From: Ectobacillus sp048976805
GTDB taxonomy: Bacteria; Bacillota; Bacilli; Bacillales; Bacillaceae_G
DNA: 64,000 nt
Assembly (NCBI GenBank): GCA_048976805.1
Contig: JBHGUR010000082.1
Span: forward strand, 1-64,000
Reading direction: 5' to 3'
Shown: positions 1 through 6,508 of the stretch, one piece after another
Layout: each line of letters begins with the position of its first letter
How positions within the stretch are numbered: position 1 is the stretch's first letter
Made by a program: the position numbers and the translations under genes
Notes under the pieces: model-generated
Databases searched by the model: none
The model's input: the letters and a program-made list of their open reading frames with translations, nothing else
Told to the model about the DNA's origin: nothing

Positions 1-1
1 C

Positions 2-91
2 AACAATCCGATCTCTCATCTCATGCACCTGTTTCCGACTTACGCAAGTGATGACTTACTCTCGTTATACGTCCAAAATAACGTAATTTAG
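2..91 (+). CDS. possible C-terminal tail of a protein entering from the left edge
   Basis: An open frame runs from the window edge to a TAG at 89-91 and would give 29 residues with no internal start that has a ribosome binding site. I do not recognise the peptide. It could be the end of the gene preceding the accessory strip, or chance. The upstream sequence is outside the window. Confidence 0.25.
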   Translation, partial: NNPISHLMHLFPTYASDDLLSLYVQNNVI

Positions 92-112
92 TAATTAAAA
101 ATTTTGTCACAG

Positions 113-164
113 TTATGGTTGTAAACCGTTGTTTGAGGTAAGAAGTACCCAATTACAACCATAA
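113..164 (+). promoter_or_regulatory. 12-bp perfect inverted repeat ahead of the small-gene cluster
   Basis: TTATGGTTGTAA at 113-124 is exactly inverted as TTACAACCATAA at 153-164, with a 28-base loop. The right arm ends next to the AGGAGG ribosome binding site of the first gene. It could be an operator or an RNA hairpin controlling translation of the cluster. There is no T-run, so a terminator is unlikely. Confidence 0.5.
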
Positions 165-174
165 AGGAGGAGAA

Positions 175-405
175 ATGTTGAAGACAAAACACAAATTCGG
201 AACGAAAGAGTTTTTTGAGGGCTACGTTAAAAACCAGATCGAAAAAGAAGAAAAACCCCAAGAGGTCATTCACAGAGTCCATTTCGCAATGTCCTCCCTT
301 ATTCTGGAGTCATTAAAAGGGAAAGAAGCTTTGTCTGTGCTGAAAAACCTTACAGAAGTTTGTGAGGAGCTTTCAGAATGGAAAAAGGTTGGTGAGTATC
401 TGTGA
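175..405 (+). CDS. small hypothetical protein (76 aa), first gene of accessory cluster
   Basis: The ATG follows a strong AAAGGAGGAG site. The product is a charged, soluble-looking 76-residue protein with no signal or membrane segment. I do not recognise a family. Its stop overlaps the GTG of the next gene (GTGA at 402-405), which suggests translational coupling. Tight packing of very short genes with strong Shine-Dalgarno sites resembles phage or integrated-element gene strips, but that origin is inferred. Confidence 0.6.
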   Translation: MLKTKHKFGTKEFFEGYVKNQIEKEEKPQEVIHRVHFAMSSLILESLKGKEALSVLKNLTEVCEELSEWKKVGEYL

Positions 406-674
406 GCTATATTAGCAAATGGTATGGTCTCCCAAGTAATTATGACGAATGGAAAACGTCTCCTCCAGAGGACGACGAGGTCATTGTTTGTCAATGTGAA
501 TACTGCGACGGAGACATTTTTGCTGGAGAGGAAGCTTACAAAGTGAACGTTGACGAATGGGTTCATGAGGACTGTTTCCTTGACTATGCAAAGGAGGAAC
601 TGGACGTGTGTCTTGACATTGTCGAGAAACCAGAACCTCCAGAACCAGACTATTTCGACGACTGGGAGGACTAA
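402..674 (+). CDS. small protein with CxxC...HxxC putative zinc site (90 aa)
   Basis: It starts at a GTG overlapping the previous stop. Cys32-x2-Cys35 and His55-x2-Cys58 form a likely zinc-binding knuckle of the kind common in small phage proteins, with an additional Cys30. The C-terminal quarter is very acidic and proline-rich. Function is unknown. A DNA- or protein-binding accessory role is a guess from the zinc motif only. Coupled to both neighbours. Confidence 0.6.
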   Translation: MSYISKWYGLPSNYDEWKTSPPEDDEVIVCQCEYCDGDIFAGEEAYKVNVDEWVHEDCFLDYAKEELDVCLDIVEKPEPPEPDYFDDWED

Positions 675-679
675 ACTCT

Positions 680-877
680 ATGGAACCAATTTATTATGAC
701 ATTTGGATTATGGACTATATGAACGAGTATTTCGAGAAGTTAGAAAGAAAATATTACGCTGGAAAGTTGAGTCACAAACAGTTCTCAAAGTCGTTGGAGA
801 AAATGGGCGAATGGGAGCAACATTACGTTGACCAATTCGGTTACAAATATTATGACCCAGAGGAGGAAGAAGAATGA
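680..877 (+). CDS. small acidic hypothetical protein (65 aa)
   Basis: The ATG lies about 11 bases after a GGGAGGA site that sits inside the end of the previous gene. The product is rich in Tyr and Glu and ends in a run of five Glu residues. No domain is recognised and no membrane segment is seen. The stop overlaps the next start (ATGA at 874-877), continuing the coupled arrangement. Confidence 0.55.
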   Translation: MEPIYYDIWIMDYMNEYFEKLERKYYAGKLSHKQFSKSLEKMGEWEQHYVDQFGYKYYDPEEEEE

Positions 878-1254
878 AAAAATTAGTTGCTGGAATTTTA
901 GGAGTTTCATTGGTTCTTGCTGGTTGTGGTTATGCTGACGGAGTTGACACTCAATTTGGTGACAAAGCTGTTTCAATTTTTGCTGAAATTGACGACGACA
1001 CAATGGCTTTGGAACTCTCTGACCGTAACGACATTTCCAACTTTGAACTCCTCGGAGTTGAAGCTGATACAAAACAAGAAGTGAAATTCATGAACGGACT
1101 TGAGGGAATGGTGAAGCTTCAAGACAAAGTTGTGAACGGAGACCGTGAAGCTCTAAAAGAATATATGTTTGCTCGTAAGTCTGCTCTGAACGCTCTCGGA
1201 GTGAAAGACAACGGAGCAGTTGTCCCACAATTCTCTTTCTATGAGGAGGAATAA
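874..1254 (+). CDS. predicted lipoprotein, unknown function (126 aa)
   Basis: The N-terminus has Lys-Lys, a hydrophobic stretch and a lipobox L-A-G-C with Cys18, so the mature protein should be diacylglyceryl-modified and face outward from the membrane. The mature part is acidic with no recognised domain. It overlaps the previous gene by ATGA and is followed at once by a second lipoprotein gene, so the two may act together at the cell surface. Surface exclusion is one possibility, but nothing in the sequence proves it. Confidence 0.65.
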   Translation: MKKLVAGILGVSLVLAGCGYADGVDTQFGDKAVSIFAEIDDDTMALELSDRNDISNFELLGVEADTKQEVKFMNGLEGMVKLQDKVVNGDREALKEYMFARKSALNALGVKDNGAVVPQFSFYEEE

Positions 1255-1255
1255 A

Positions 1256-1534
1256 ATGAAAAAGCTAATTCTTTCATTAATGTTGGTTCTCGGACTTGTT
1301 GCTCTGGTTGGTTGCTCTGACGACGACTTTGACTTCTATGAGAATGAGGGAGACGAGAAAATTGAAGTCCAAGAGGACGACAATGAACAAGTCATTTACG
1401 TTGATGAGGACGACAAGGACTGGGACGACCAACTCCCAGTTCTTTTTTTTATGGTCACAGCTTTGGAACCTTCTCGTTGTTATTGGACAAAGAGTGAATT
1501 TCATATAAATTACAAAGGGAGGAGAACATCATGA
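1256..1534 (+). CDS. second predicted lipoprotein, acidic (92 aa)
   Basis: I chose the ATG at 1256 because a GAGGAGG site lies 6-8 bases upstream and the protein then begins with a canonical signal ending in L-V-G-C (Cys20). The mature part is extremely acidic (many Asp/Glu) up to about residue 62, after which composition changes abruptly. A run of eight T at 1443-1450 lies at that point, and one extra T would give a shorter, different tail ending at 1497. The frame as read ends in ATGA overlapping the next gene, which favours it. Confidence 0.55.
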   Translation: MKKLILSLMLVLGLVALVGCSDDDFDFYENEGDEKIEVQEDDNEQVIYVDEDDKDWDDQLPVLFFMVTALEPSRCYWTKSEFHINYKGRRTS

Positions 1535-1641
1535 ATAACAAACCAATTGGAAAGGGAAAGGAGCTAAATAAACCAAACGTGAAGGTTCTCGCTGAACTAT
1601 TGAACAACCTATATATTCAAGGGAGTGAGCTGAAGAATTAG
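1531..1641 (+). CDS. 36-aa mini-protein closing the cluster
   Basis: The ATG at 1531 is preceded by GGGAGGAG and overlaps the preceding stop. The 36-residue basic peptide has a C-terminal part with helical periodicity (hydrophobic Leu/Val/Tyr spacing). A putative terminator follows immediately. Function unknown. Support comes from the ribosome binding site, the coupled overlap and its place before the terminator. Confidence 0.5.
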   Translation: MNNKPIGKGKELNKPNVKVLAELLNNLYIQGSELKN

Positions 1642-1658
1642 CTCCTCCTTTTCTTTTT
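1625..1658 (+). terminator. putative terminator of the small-gene cluster
   Basis: GAGCT...AGCTC stem over the stop codon of the last mini-gene, followed by a C/T-rich tract with six T. Short stem, so moderate strength. Confidence 0.45.
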
Positions 1659-1681
1659 TAAATATACTTACAATAAAAAAC

Positions 1682-2098
1682 ACAGTCCCTACTTTCGTGG
1701 TTGATGCACCTGGCGGCGGCGGGAAAATTGCGCTTCAGCCGAATTACCTCATTTCGCAAAGTCCCGATAAAGTTGTACTTCGAAACTTTGAAGGAGTCAT
1801 CACCACCTATCCAGAGCCGGAGAATTATGTGCCAGGCCGCGCGGAAGAGTATTTTGGCGAGATTTATTCGAATTATGCCGAGAAGAAATCAAACATTGGT
1901 ATCGCTGGACTCATGAACGATGTAAAATCAAACCTTGTGCCGGAAGGGCTACAGCGCTTGGATCGCCGCAAGCAGTATGAGATGAACCCAGTGCATTCTT
2001 CGCTCAAGGATAAGCGCGAGAAGCGTGACCAGCTAAAGGAGAAGAAGTTTCAGGCCCAGATGAAGAAAATGGACGAAGGACTGGATAAGGAGGCGTAA
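1682..2098 (+). pseudogene. kamA: 5'-truncated lysine 2,3-aminomutase (last ~138 codons)
   Basis: The reading frame from about 1682 matches the C-terminus of KamA/AblA, the radical-SAM, PLP-dependent enzyme that turns L-lysine into L-beta-lysine: the VPTFVVDAPGGGGK segment, a YLISQS strand and the SSLKDKREKRDQLKEKK tail are characteristic. The full enzyme is about 470 residues, so the radical-SAM Cys cluster and PLP site are missing. Homology begins within about 25 bases of the end of the accessory strip, so the strip or a deletion replaced the 5' part. A short product could start at GTG 1697 but would have no activity. Confidence 0.85.
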
Positions 2099-2101
2099 GG
2101 A

Positions 2102-2383
2102 ATGCCGGTATGTGAGTGGTGCAGTTCTGAGAATGCAAGAGAAAGCAGCAATACCGTGTTTTGGGAGCTGCCGGATGGGACGAAGACGATAACTATTACG
2201 GAGACGCCTTGTGTGAGCTGTGGTGATTGCGGAATGGAGTATCAGACGGATGAGACGGTGAAGGGGATTGAGGATCAGTTGTTTCTCATTAACACGAAGC
2301 AGTTGGGGAAGCAGTTGACGTATAAGGAACTGATGGAGAAGCCGCGGTTGTTGAAGCGGAATTATTTTGATTTTAGTTCGTGA
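2102..2383 (+). CDS. yokU: YokU family zinc-finger protein
   Basis: A 93-residue protein with Cys4-x2-Cys7 and a second Cys pair (C-x2-C around residues 38-41, then C43), followed by a conserved helical tail. The pattern fits the YokU family, which sits next to kamA in many Bacillus genomes. Function is not established; a relation to YgiT-type zinc fingers is plausible. It lies three bases after the kamA stop and ends in a hairpin terminator. It appears intact although its upstream partner is broken. Confidence 0.8.
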   Translation: MPVCEWCSSENARESSNTVFWELPDGTKTITITETPCVSCGDCGMEYQTDETVKGIEDQLFLINTKQLGKQLTYKELMEKPRLLKRNYFDFSS

Positions 2384-2384
2384 A

Positions 2385-2407
2385 GCCAGCGCTAGTCGCT
2401 GGTTTTA
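2385..2407 (+). terminator. terminator after yokU
   Basis: CCAGCG-loop-CGCTGG stem followed by TTTT, starting just after the yokU stop. Confidence 0.7.
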
Positions 2408-2434
2408 CTTATTCTGTCGCTATTATAATTTTTT

Positions 2435-2478
2435 ACAGGAAAAGGGTTCAGCTGTTAGAAGCTAAACCTTTTGCCTGT
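2435..2478. repeat. long imperfect palindrome
   Basis: ACAGG and CCTGT close a stem of about 18 pairs that includes GGGTT/AACCT and AGC/GCT around an 8-base loop. No U-tract follows on either strand, so this is a palindrome of unknown role rather than a clear terminator. Confidence 0.5.
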
Positions 2479-2523
2479 AACTTCTATAGTGAAAATAACT
2501 TCATTTGCTTCGTTTCTGCGGCA

Positions 2524-2640
2524 CTTGCTGTGTCTGAAGGCCTGCAGCGCTTAGAATGTCGCAAACAGTATGAAACAGCTCCAGCGCATTCTTCGCTTAA
2601 GGATAAATTTTAGTTCGTGAAGCCAGCACTTGTTGCTAAC
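2524..2640 (+). pseudogene. fused duplicate scrap of kamA and yokU 3' ends
   Basis: Codons around 2535-2610 repeat the kamA tail (EGLQRLxxRKQYE...HSSLKDK) with several substitutions. The sequence then jumps directly into a copy of the yokU tail plus terminator start (TTTTAGTTCGTGAAGCCAGC). The original has about 360 bp between these segments. This indicates a diverged tandem duplication followed by an internal deletion. The KamA-like part lacks any useful start. Confidence 0.75.
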
Positions 2641-2708
2641 TTGTATTTTGTTTAATCTATTTCTGAATGCTTTTGGAGGTAACAGGCATAAAGGGGGGAG
2701 GACAGGAC

Positions 2709-2831
2709 ATGAATTTGAGTAACTTTGAAAACTATATTCATCAAACAATCTTAAACAGGGGGGGCAACAGTATTATACTAGTTTTTTTCCTTTTTCCTGT
2801 GTATAATGAAGCAAAACAAGGAGAGGGATAG
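2709..2831 (+). pseudogene. N-terminal fragment resembling a SWIM zinc-finger protein
   Basis: After a strong GGGGGGAGGA site an ATG opens a 40-codon frame. The first ~18 residues (NFENYIHQTILNRG) resemble the start of Bacillus SWIM zinc-finger proteins. Similarity then stops and the frame runs into non-homologous sequence up to a TAG just before yozE. It probably marks a deletion joint. Assignment rests on memory of the family N-terminus. Confidence 0.5.
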
Positions 2832-2834
2832 TAT

Positions 2835-3050
2835 ATGAAAAAATCATTCTATCATTATATGATGAAATACAGAGATGGTTTTCGTAAAGATGAGCTGACC
2901 ACTTTTGCCATAAAAATGTACGAAGATCACAGCTTCCCAAAGCAATCTGCTGACTATGATGAAATTAGCACCTATTTGGAGTTAAGCGGAGTGCTAAATA
3001 GCATGGTTATATTTGATACGGCCTGGGACAAATATATACAAGAAGCATAA
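2835..3050 (+). CDS. yozE: YozE family (UPF0346) small protein
   Basis: A 71-residue protein matching the YozE SAM-like fold family: SFYHYMMKYR near the start, the YEDHSFPKQSxDYxEIS core and a C-terminal FDxAWDKY. Cytoplasmic; the molecular role is unknown. A GGAGAGG site lies 8 bases upstream and a TATAAT hexamer at 2802-2807 may be its -10, although no good -35 is seen. A strong terminator follows. Length is near the usual 70-75. Confidence 0.9.
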   Translation: MKKSFYHYMMKYRDGFRKDELTTFAIKMYEDHSFPKQSADYDEISTYLELSGVLNSMVIFDTAWDKYIQEA

Positions 3051-3081
3051 GCGCACCATACAAGAATGGTGTGCTGTTTTT
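3051..3081 (+). terminator. terminator after yozE
   Basis: GCGCACCAT and ATGGTGTGC pair around a 6-base loop, then TGTTTTT. Confidence 0.8.
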
Positions 3082-3288
3082 ATGGAGGCAAAGGAACAAA
3101 ATTGATCCGGTTACACAGGGCTTTTACACTAGTCCAAGCCTTTAAGCTCCCTATTCTAAGCAGCGCGATAAAAAAGCAAAATTCTTTGCTGATTGTGCAC
3201 GGCTGATATAAGCGTTTTCTTTTTGGCATGCATATACTGATATCGTCAGAAGACTATCCAGCTACGACTTATAAAGGGGAGGAGCAAC

Positions 3289-3951
3289 TTGACGAAAAAA
3301 AAACAACCAAAATACCATATCGGTGACATAGTTGTAATCTCGCTATACGGCACTGTCGGCAAAATTACCAATATTAAAATGCTCGACGGCGTTTATGTAT
3401 ATGAAGTAAACAATCACGACGGGTTATATGTAGAGAGCACATTACAGCTTATAACAGATTATGAAGGACGGAATGTGGAAAAAGAGTGGATTGAATTAAA
3501 CTATAAATTTACATTTGGAGATCTTGTGCAGGTAACCGGATATGATAAAGATGTTTTTCGGGTAGTAGGGTATCGGACAGAGGTGTGGCGCTATAAAAAT
3601 GATGCATGGGAAGATACAATTTATGAATTATCCCGCATAACGGATGGTGAATGGCTAGAAGCAGACGAGGCGGATTTAACGCTGCTTGCAAGCGCGCATA
3701 CAGCAAATACAATTTTAAAAAAATTAAAAAATGATAAAACTGGTGTAAATAAGCTTGATTTAGAAAAATTAAAATCAGTCAATAGCTCTAAAAGAGTCGG
3801 TGTAAAAACGAACAAACAAGAGATTATTGATGGCTTGCTTGATATTTACAATGACTATAAAGAGCTCTATCATACCTTTCAGGATGAAGAATACAAAATT
3901 GTCATGGATTTAGTGCTTAATTATTTAATGAAATTGACGGAGAAGAAATAA
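3289..3951 (+). CDS. yodN: YodN-like hypothetical protein (220 aa)
   Basis: Starts at TTG 3289, supported by AGGGGAGGAG 5 bases upstream. The N-terminal half has repeated beta-rich segments (YHIGDIVVISLYGTVGKI and FGDLVQVTGY) resembling small SH3-like modules. The C-terminal third is helical and charged. It resembles B. subtilis YodN and lies next to yozD as there. No biochemical role is known. The expected neighbours of the yodM-yodN-yozD-kamA block are all found within 7 kb here. Confidence 0.7.
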   Translation: MTKKKQPKYHIGDIVVISLYGTVGKITNIKMLDGVYVYEVNNHDGLYVESTLQLITDYEGRNVEKEWIELNYKFTFGDLVQVTGYDKDVFRVVGYRTEVWRYKNDAWEDTIYELSRITDGEWLEADEADLTLLASAHTANTILKKLKNDKTGVNKLDLEKLKSVNSSKRVGVKTNKQEIIDGLLDIYNDYKELYHTFQDEEYKIVMDLVLNYLMKLTEKK

Positions 3952-3957
3952 CAATGC

Positions 3958-4134
3958 CTATAGAGATAAAAGCAGCTGAAACAATAAATACATTGTATAA
4001 GGTATGCCCACAACTGTTAAAAACATGACTAATCCTTTTATAAGTTGATCGAAACAAGCATCTAGACGTCCGCTTTCTATAAAAGTTTCATGTTCCTCCA
4101 ACTGCAAAGCTTGTATATTCTTCTGTTTTCCCAT
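3958..4134 (-). CDS. 58-aa protein with one C-terminal membrane helix
   Basis: On the minus strand TAAGGAGG lies 9 bases before an ATG at 4134. The 58-residue product has an amphipathic charged first half and a single hydrophobic helix over the last ~25 residues, as in tail-anchored or small membrane-regulator proteins. It ends 7 bases from the convergent yodN stop. I do not recognise a family. The strong ribosome binding site and clean architecture make it likely to be real. Confidence 0.6.
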   Translation of the reverse strand: MGKQKNIQALQLEEHETFIESGRLDACFDQLIKGLVMFLTVVGIPYTMYLLFQLLLSL

Positions 4135-4291
4135 CTCAAAATTCCTCCTTAATGATAGCTTGTACTACATAGGTATGCATCAGCAATTTTCTGTATACCT
4201 GTTACATAATTTGGATTCTAAAAAATTTGTATTGGATAAGTACACATAATTTTTATTTTCTTTCATAAAAAGAAGTAAAGGGGTGATGAGT

Positions 4292-4471
4292 GTGAAAGAA
4301 ATTGAAGTAGTCATTGATACGGAAGAGATTGCGGAATTCTTTTACAATCAGTTAATCCGAAGGGGTTATGTACCAGAGCGAGAAGAGCTTGAAGAATTAG
4401 CCGATATTACGTTTGATTACCTATTGGAAAAATGCATGATTGATGAAATTATCGAAGACGAGGAAGAATAA
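4292..4471 (+). CDS. yozD: YozD family small acidic protein (59 aa)
   Basis: GTG 4292 is chosen because AAAGGGGTGAT ends 4-8 bases upstream and the family begins KEIxxVIDTEEIAEFF. ATG 4286 and GTG 4283 would overlap the Shine-Dalgarno sequence. The core DTEEIAEFFYNQLIRRGY...LLEKCMIDE is typical of YozD. It is very acidic, cytoplasmic and of unknown function. In B. subtilis it lies between yodN and kamA. A terminator follows. Confidence 0.85.
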   Translation: MKEIEVVIDTEEIAEFFYNQLIRRGYVPEREELEELADITFDYLLEKCMIDEIIEDEEE

Positions 4472-4481
4472 CAGAGAAAGT

Positions 4482-4510
4482 AACGACGGGATCCCGACTC
4501 GTCGTTTTTT
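4482..4510 (+). terminator. terminator after yozD
   Basis: ACGACG and CGTCGT pair, followed by six T. Confidence 0.75.
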
Positions 4511-4553
4511 ATTTCTATTTACAAATTTGTAACAATTCTGTAATGGGTTTCAT

Positions 4554-4562
4554 TGGTATAAT
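4554..4562 (+). promoter_or_regulatory. extended -10 promoter for the His-rich gene/kinase
   Basis: TGG-TATAAT fits an extended -10 element and lies 31 bases before the next ATG. No clear -35 hexamer at 17 bases, which is usual for extended -10 promoters. Confidence 0.5.
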
Positions 4563-4592
4563 GGTATTAAATCCTTCAAATGAGGTGAAAGA

Positions 4593-4769
4593 ATGCTGAA
4601 AAAAATATTAAAAGCATTATTAGGCCAAAGCCACAAACATCATTATTCGAGCAGTGATTACCATAAACGAAATCGTCATTATTATAAAGGCCACCACCAA
4701 TACGGACACGGCCATTACAAGAAGAAGCATTCTAGCCGCAGTTTCTTTTCCAGTTTCTTAAGTAGTTGA
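4593..4769 (+). CDS. 58-aa His-rich basic protein
   Basis: GAGGTGAAAGA precedes the ATG at 4593. The 58-residue product starts with an amphipathic helix (LKKILKALLG) and continues with a segment very rich in His, Tyr, Lys and Ser, ending in Phe/Ser. His density suggests metal binding, though no fixed motif is present. The stop TGA overlaps the TTG start of the protein kinase downstream, so the two are probably co-translated; the basic Ser-rich peptide might even be a kinase substrate (inference). Confidence 0.65.
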   Translation: MLKKILKALLGQSHKHHYSSSDYHKRNRHYYKGHHQYGHGHYKKKHSSRSFFSSFLSS

Positions 4770-5590
4770 TACGGGGGTGGCTAGAGCGGGGGATAGGATT
4801 ATTCGATCGTCCGCTTCCTGATGGCACTGTTTTGCATCACTATCGTATTGAACATGTATTGGGAATGGGGAGCTACGGCTTTACGTATCTTGTAACGGAC
4901 TTATCCTCCTTGGAACAAAAAGTGGCCAAGCAGCTGCGAAAAAGCAAGCGGCGCCTAAATGCGGGGAGAAAATCATTTGCATACGAACAACGCATATTAA
5001 AACAGCTAAACCATCCTGCTATTCCGCGGTTTTTAGATTCTTTTATATGGAAAAACGAGTTGTTTTTTATAATGGAATACATACAGGGAAGAACATTTGA
5101 ACAGCTCATTTTTGAAGATAGAGCTGCGTTTTCAGAGCTTGAGGCATTCCGGACAATCCTAAACATTAACGATATCGTTGCTTATGTTCATAAGCAGGGG
5201 ATTGTTCACCGGGATTTGCGCATCCCGAACATTTTGGTTCAGGGTGAAAAGCTATTTCTCATTGATTTCGGTTTAGCGCGATATATAGGAGAGCGCGACG
5301 AACGGGAAAATGAGTTTGCAGGCGAGAAGAAGTTTATGCGGGAAATTCATTACCGCAGTGATTTCTACGCGCTTGGCCACTTTTTATTGTTTCTTCTGTA
5401 CTCCGGCTATACCCCTGTATGCGACAAAGAGCGCCCGTGGTATGAGGAACTTTCCATTTCCCCTCGGGGAACGTATATCCTTAAGCGCATGCTTCAAATC
5501 GAAGAACCGTACCAAAATGCAAAGGCACTTAATGATGATATTCAATTCTTTATAAAGGAGCGGGAGGAATCATGTTTCAAAAATTTTTAG
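4766..5590 (+). CDS. serine/threonine protein kinase, YrzF/YbdM type
   Basis: A 274-residue soluble kinase of Hanks type. The Gly-rich loop GMGSYGFTY (about residues 33-41), a Lys in KVAKQLRK, the catalytic loop HRDLRIPN (about 148-155) and DFG (about 167-169) are all present, so it should be active. The first in-frame usable start is TTG 4766, overlapping the previous stop; no ATG or GTG occurs before the kinase core, and the leader GIGLFDRPL is conserved in relatives. It overlaps spo0M by 19 bases, which ties it to sporulation. It has no extracellular sensor domain. Confidence 0.85.
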   Translation: MIRGWLERGIGLFDRPLPDGTVLHHYRIEHVLGMGSYGFTYLVTDLSSLEQKVAKQLRKSKRRLNAGRKSFAYEQRILKQLNHPAIPRFLDSFIWKNELFFIMEYIQGRTFEQLIFEDRAAFSELEAFRTILNINDIVAYVHKQGIVHRDLRIPNILVQGEKLFLIDFGLARYIGERDERENEFAGEKKFMREIHYRSDFYALGHFLLFLLYSGYTPVCDKERPWYEELSISPRGTYILKRMLQIEEPYQNAKALNDDIQFFIKEREESCFKNF

Positions 5591-6336
5591 CAAGCGTTGG
5601 TATTGGAGCCGCCAAAGTAGATACGGTAATACAACAGGAGCAGTGTTTTGCGGGAGAAGAAGTCAAGGGCATCATTAAAATAACAGGAGGAAGTATTGGG
5701 CAGAAGATTGACAGCATTTACTTAACTCTTTCAACTAGCTACATTCGTGAAATTGATGATAGAAAAATTTCTGCAACTTACGTTTTAGATAAATTTCGCA
5801 TTACAGATCCGATTGTTCTTCAAGCAGGGGAAAAAAGAGAAATTCCATTTTCCTTTATATTGCCGGCAGAAACACCGGTTACATTTGGGTTGAAAAAGGT
5901 ATGGGTTCATACAGGGTTGGATATAAAAAACAGCATTGACCCGAGCGATACAGATTATATTGAAGTATTGCCAAGCTCGCTCTTAAGCAAGGTAATAGAA
6001 GCGGTTCAACAGTTGGGATTTCGCTTGCGTCAAGCAGAATGCGAGGAAGTTCCGCATCGTTTGCGAAAGCGGGTGCCGTTTGCACAGGAATTTGAATTTA
6101 TTCCGATATCCGGCCCTTATTATCGAAAGCTAGATGAATTAGAACTTCTCGTATTTCCTCATTCACGCGATGAATTGGAAATCATTATGGAAATTGACCG
6201 CAAGGCTAGAGGGTTAGCGGGGCTTTTCTCGGAAGCTTTGGATATGGATGAAACGCGCGTTCGCCTTTATGTTACGCCTTCTAATCTTTCAAATTTAACA
6301 AAAAGATTGGATGAAACGATAGCAAAATATTGTTAA
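5572..6336 (+). CDS. spo0M: sporulation-control protein Spo0M (arrestin-like)
   Basis: A 254-residue protein with the Spo0M arrestin-like double beta-sandwich pattern (QEQCFAGEEVKGIIKITGG near the start, YIEVLPS in the middle). Spo0M affects entry into sporulation and links to the cytoskeleton in B. subtilis. The GGAGCGGGAGG site lies inside the end of the kinase gene, and the genes overlap by 19 bases, indicating coupled expression. A bidirectional hairpin terminator follows. Confidence 0.9.
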   Translation: MFQKFLASVGIGAAKVDTVIQQEQCFAGEEVKGIIKITGGSIGQKIDSIYLTLSTSYIREIDDRKISATYVLDKFRITDPIVLQAGEKREIPFSFILPAETPVTFGLKKVWVHTGLDIKNSIDPSDTDYIEVLPSSLLSKVIEAVQQLGFRLRQAECEEVPHRLRKRVPFAQEFEFIPISGPYYRKLDELELLVFPHSRDELEIIMEIDRKARGLAGLFSEALDMDETRVRLYVTPSNLSNLTKRLDETIAKYC

Positions 6337-6351
6337 CATATGCATAAAAAT

Positions 6352-6390
6352 AAAATGGAGTGGGAAACTAAAATCCCCTCCATTTTGTCG
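6352..6390. terminator. bidirectional terminator after spo0M
   Basis: AAAATGGAGTGGGA pairs with TCCCCTCCATTTT around an 8-base loop; A and T tracts on both sides. Confidence 0.75.
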
Positions 6391-6508
6391 TTTATATATG
6401 TTTAAATAGACATACTGTTGCGTTGGAGGACAACAGTAATACGTACTAGCTATTAAAAAGAAGTTGTGTCGTTTTTTCAATTTGTATTTATATATAGAGG
6501 TAAACACT

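Noticed and set aside
2380..2613. 77-codon frame after yokU
   Set aside because: It joins terminator sequence to a decayed kamA copy and has no start or ribosome site; it is listed as a pseudogene scrap instead.
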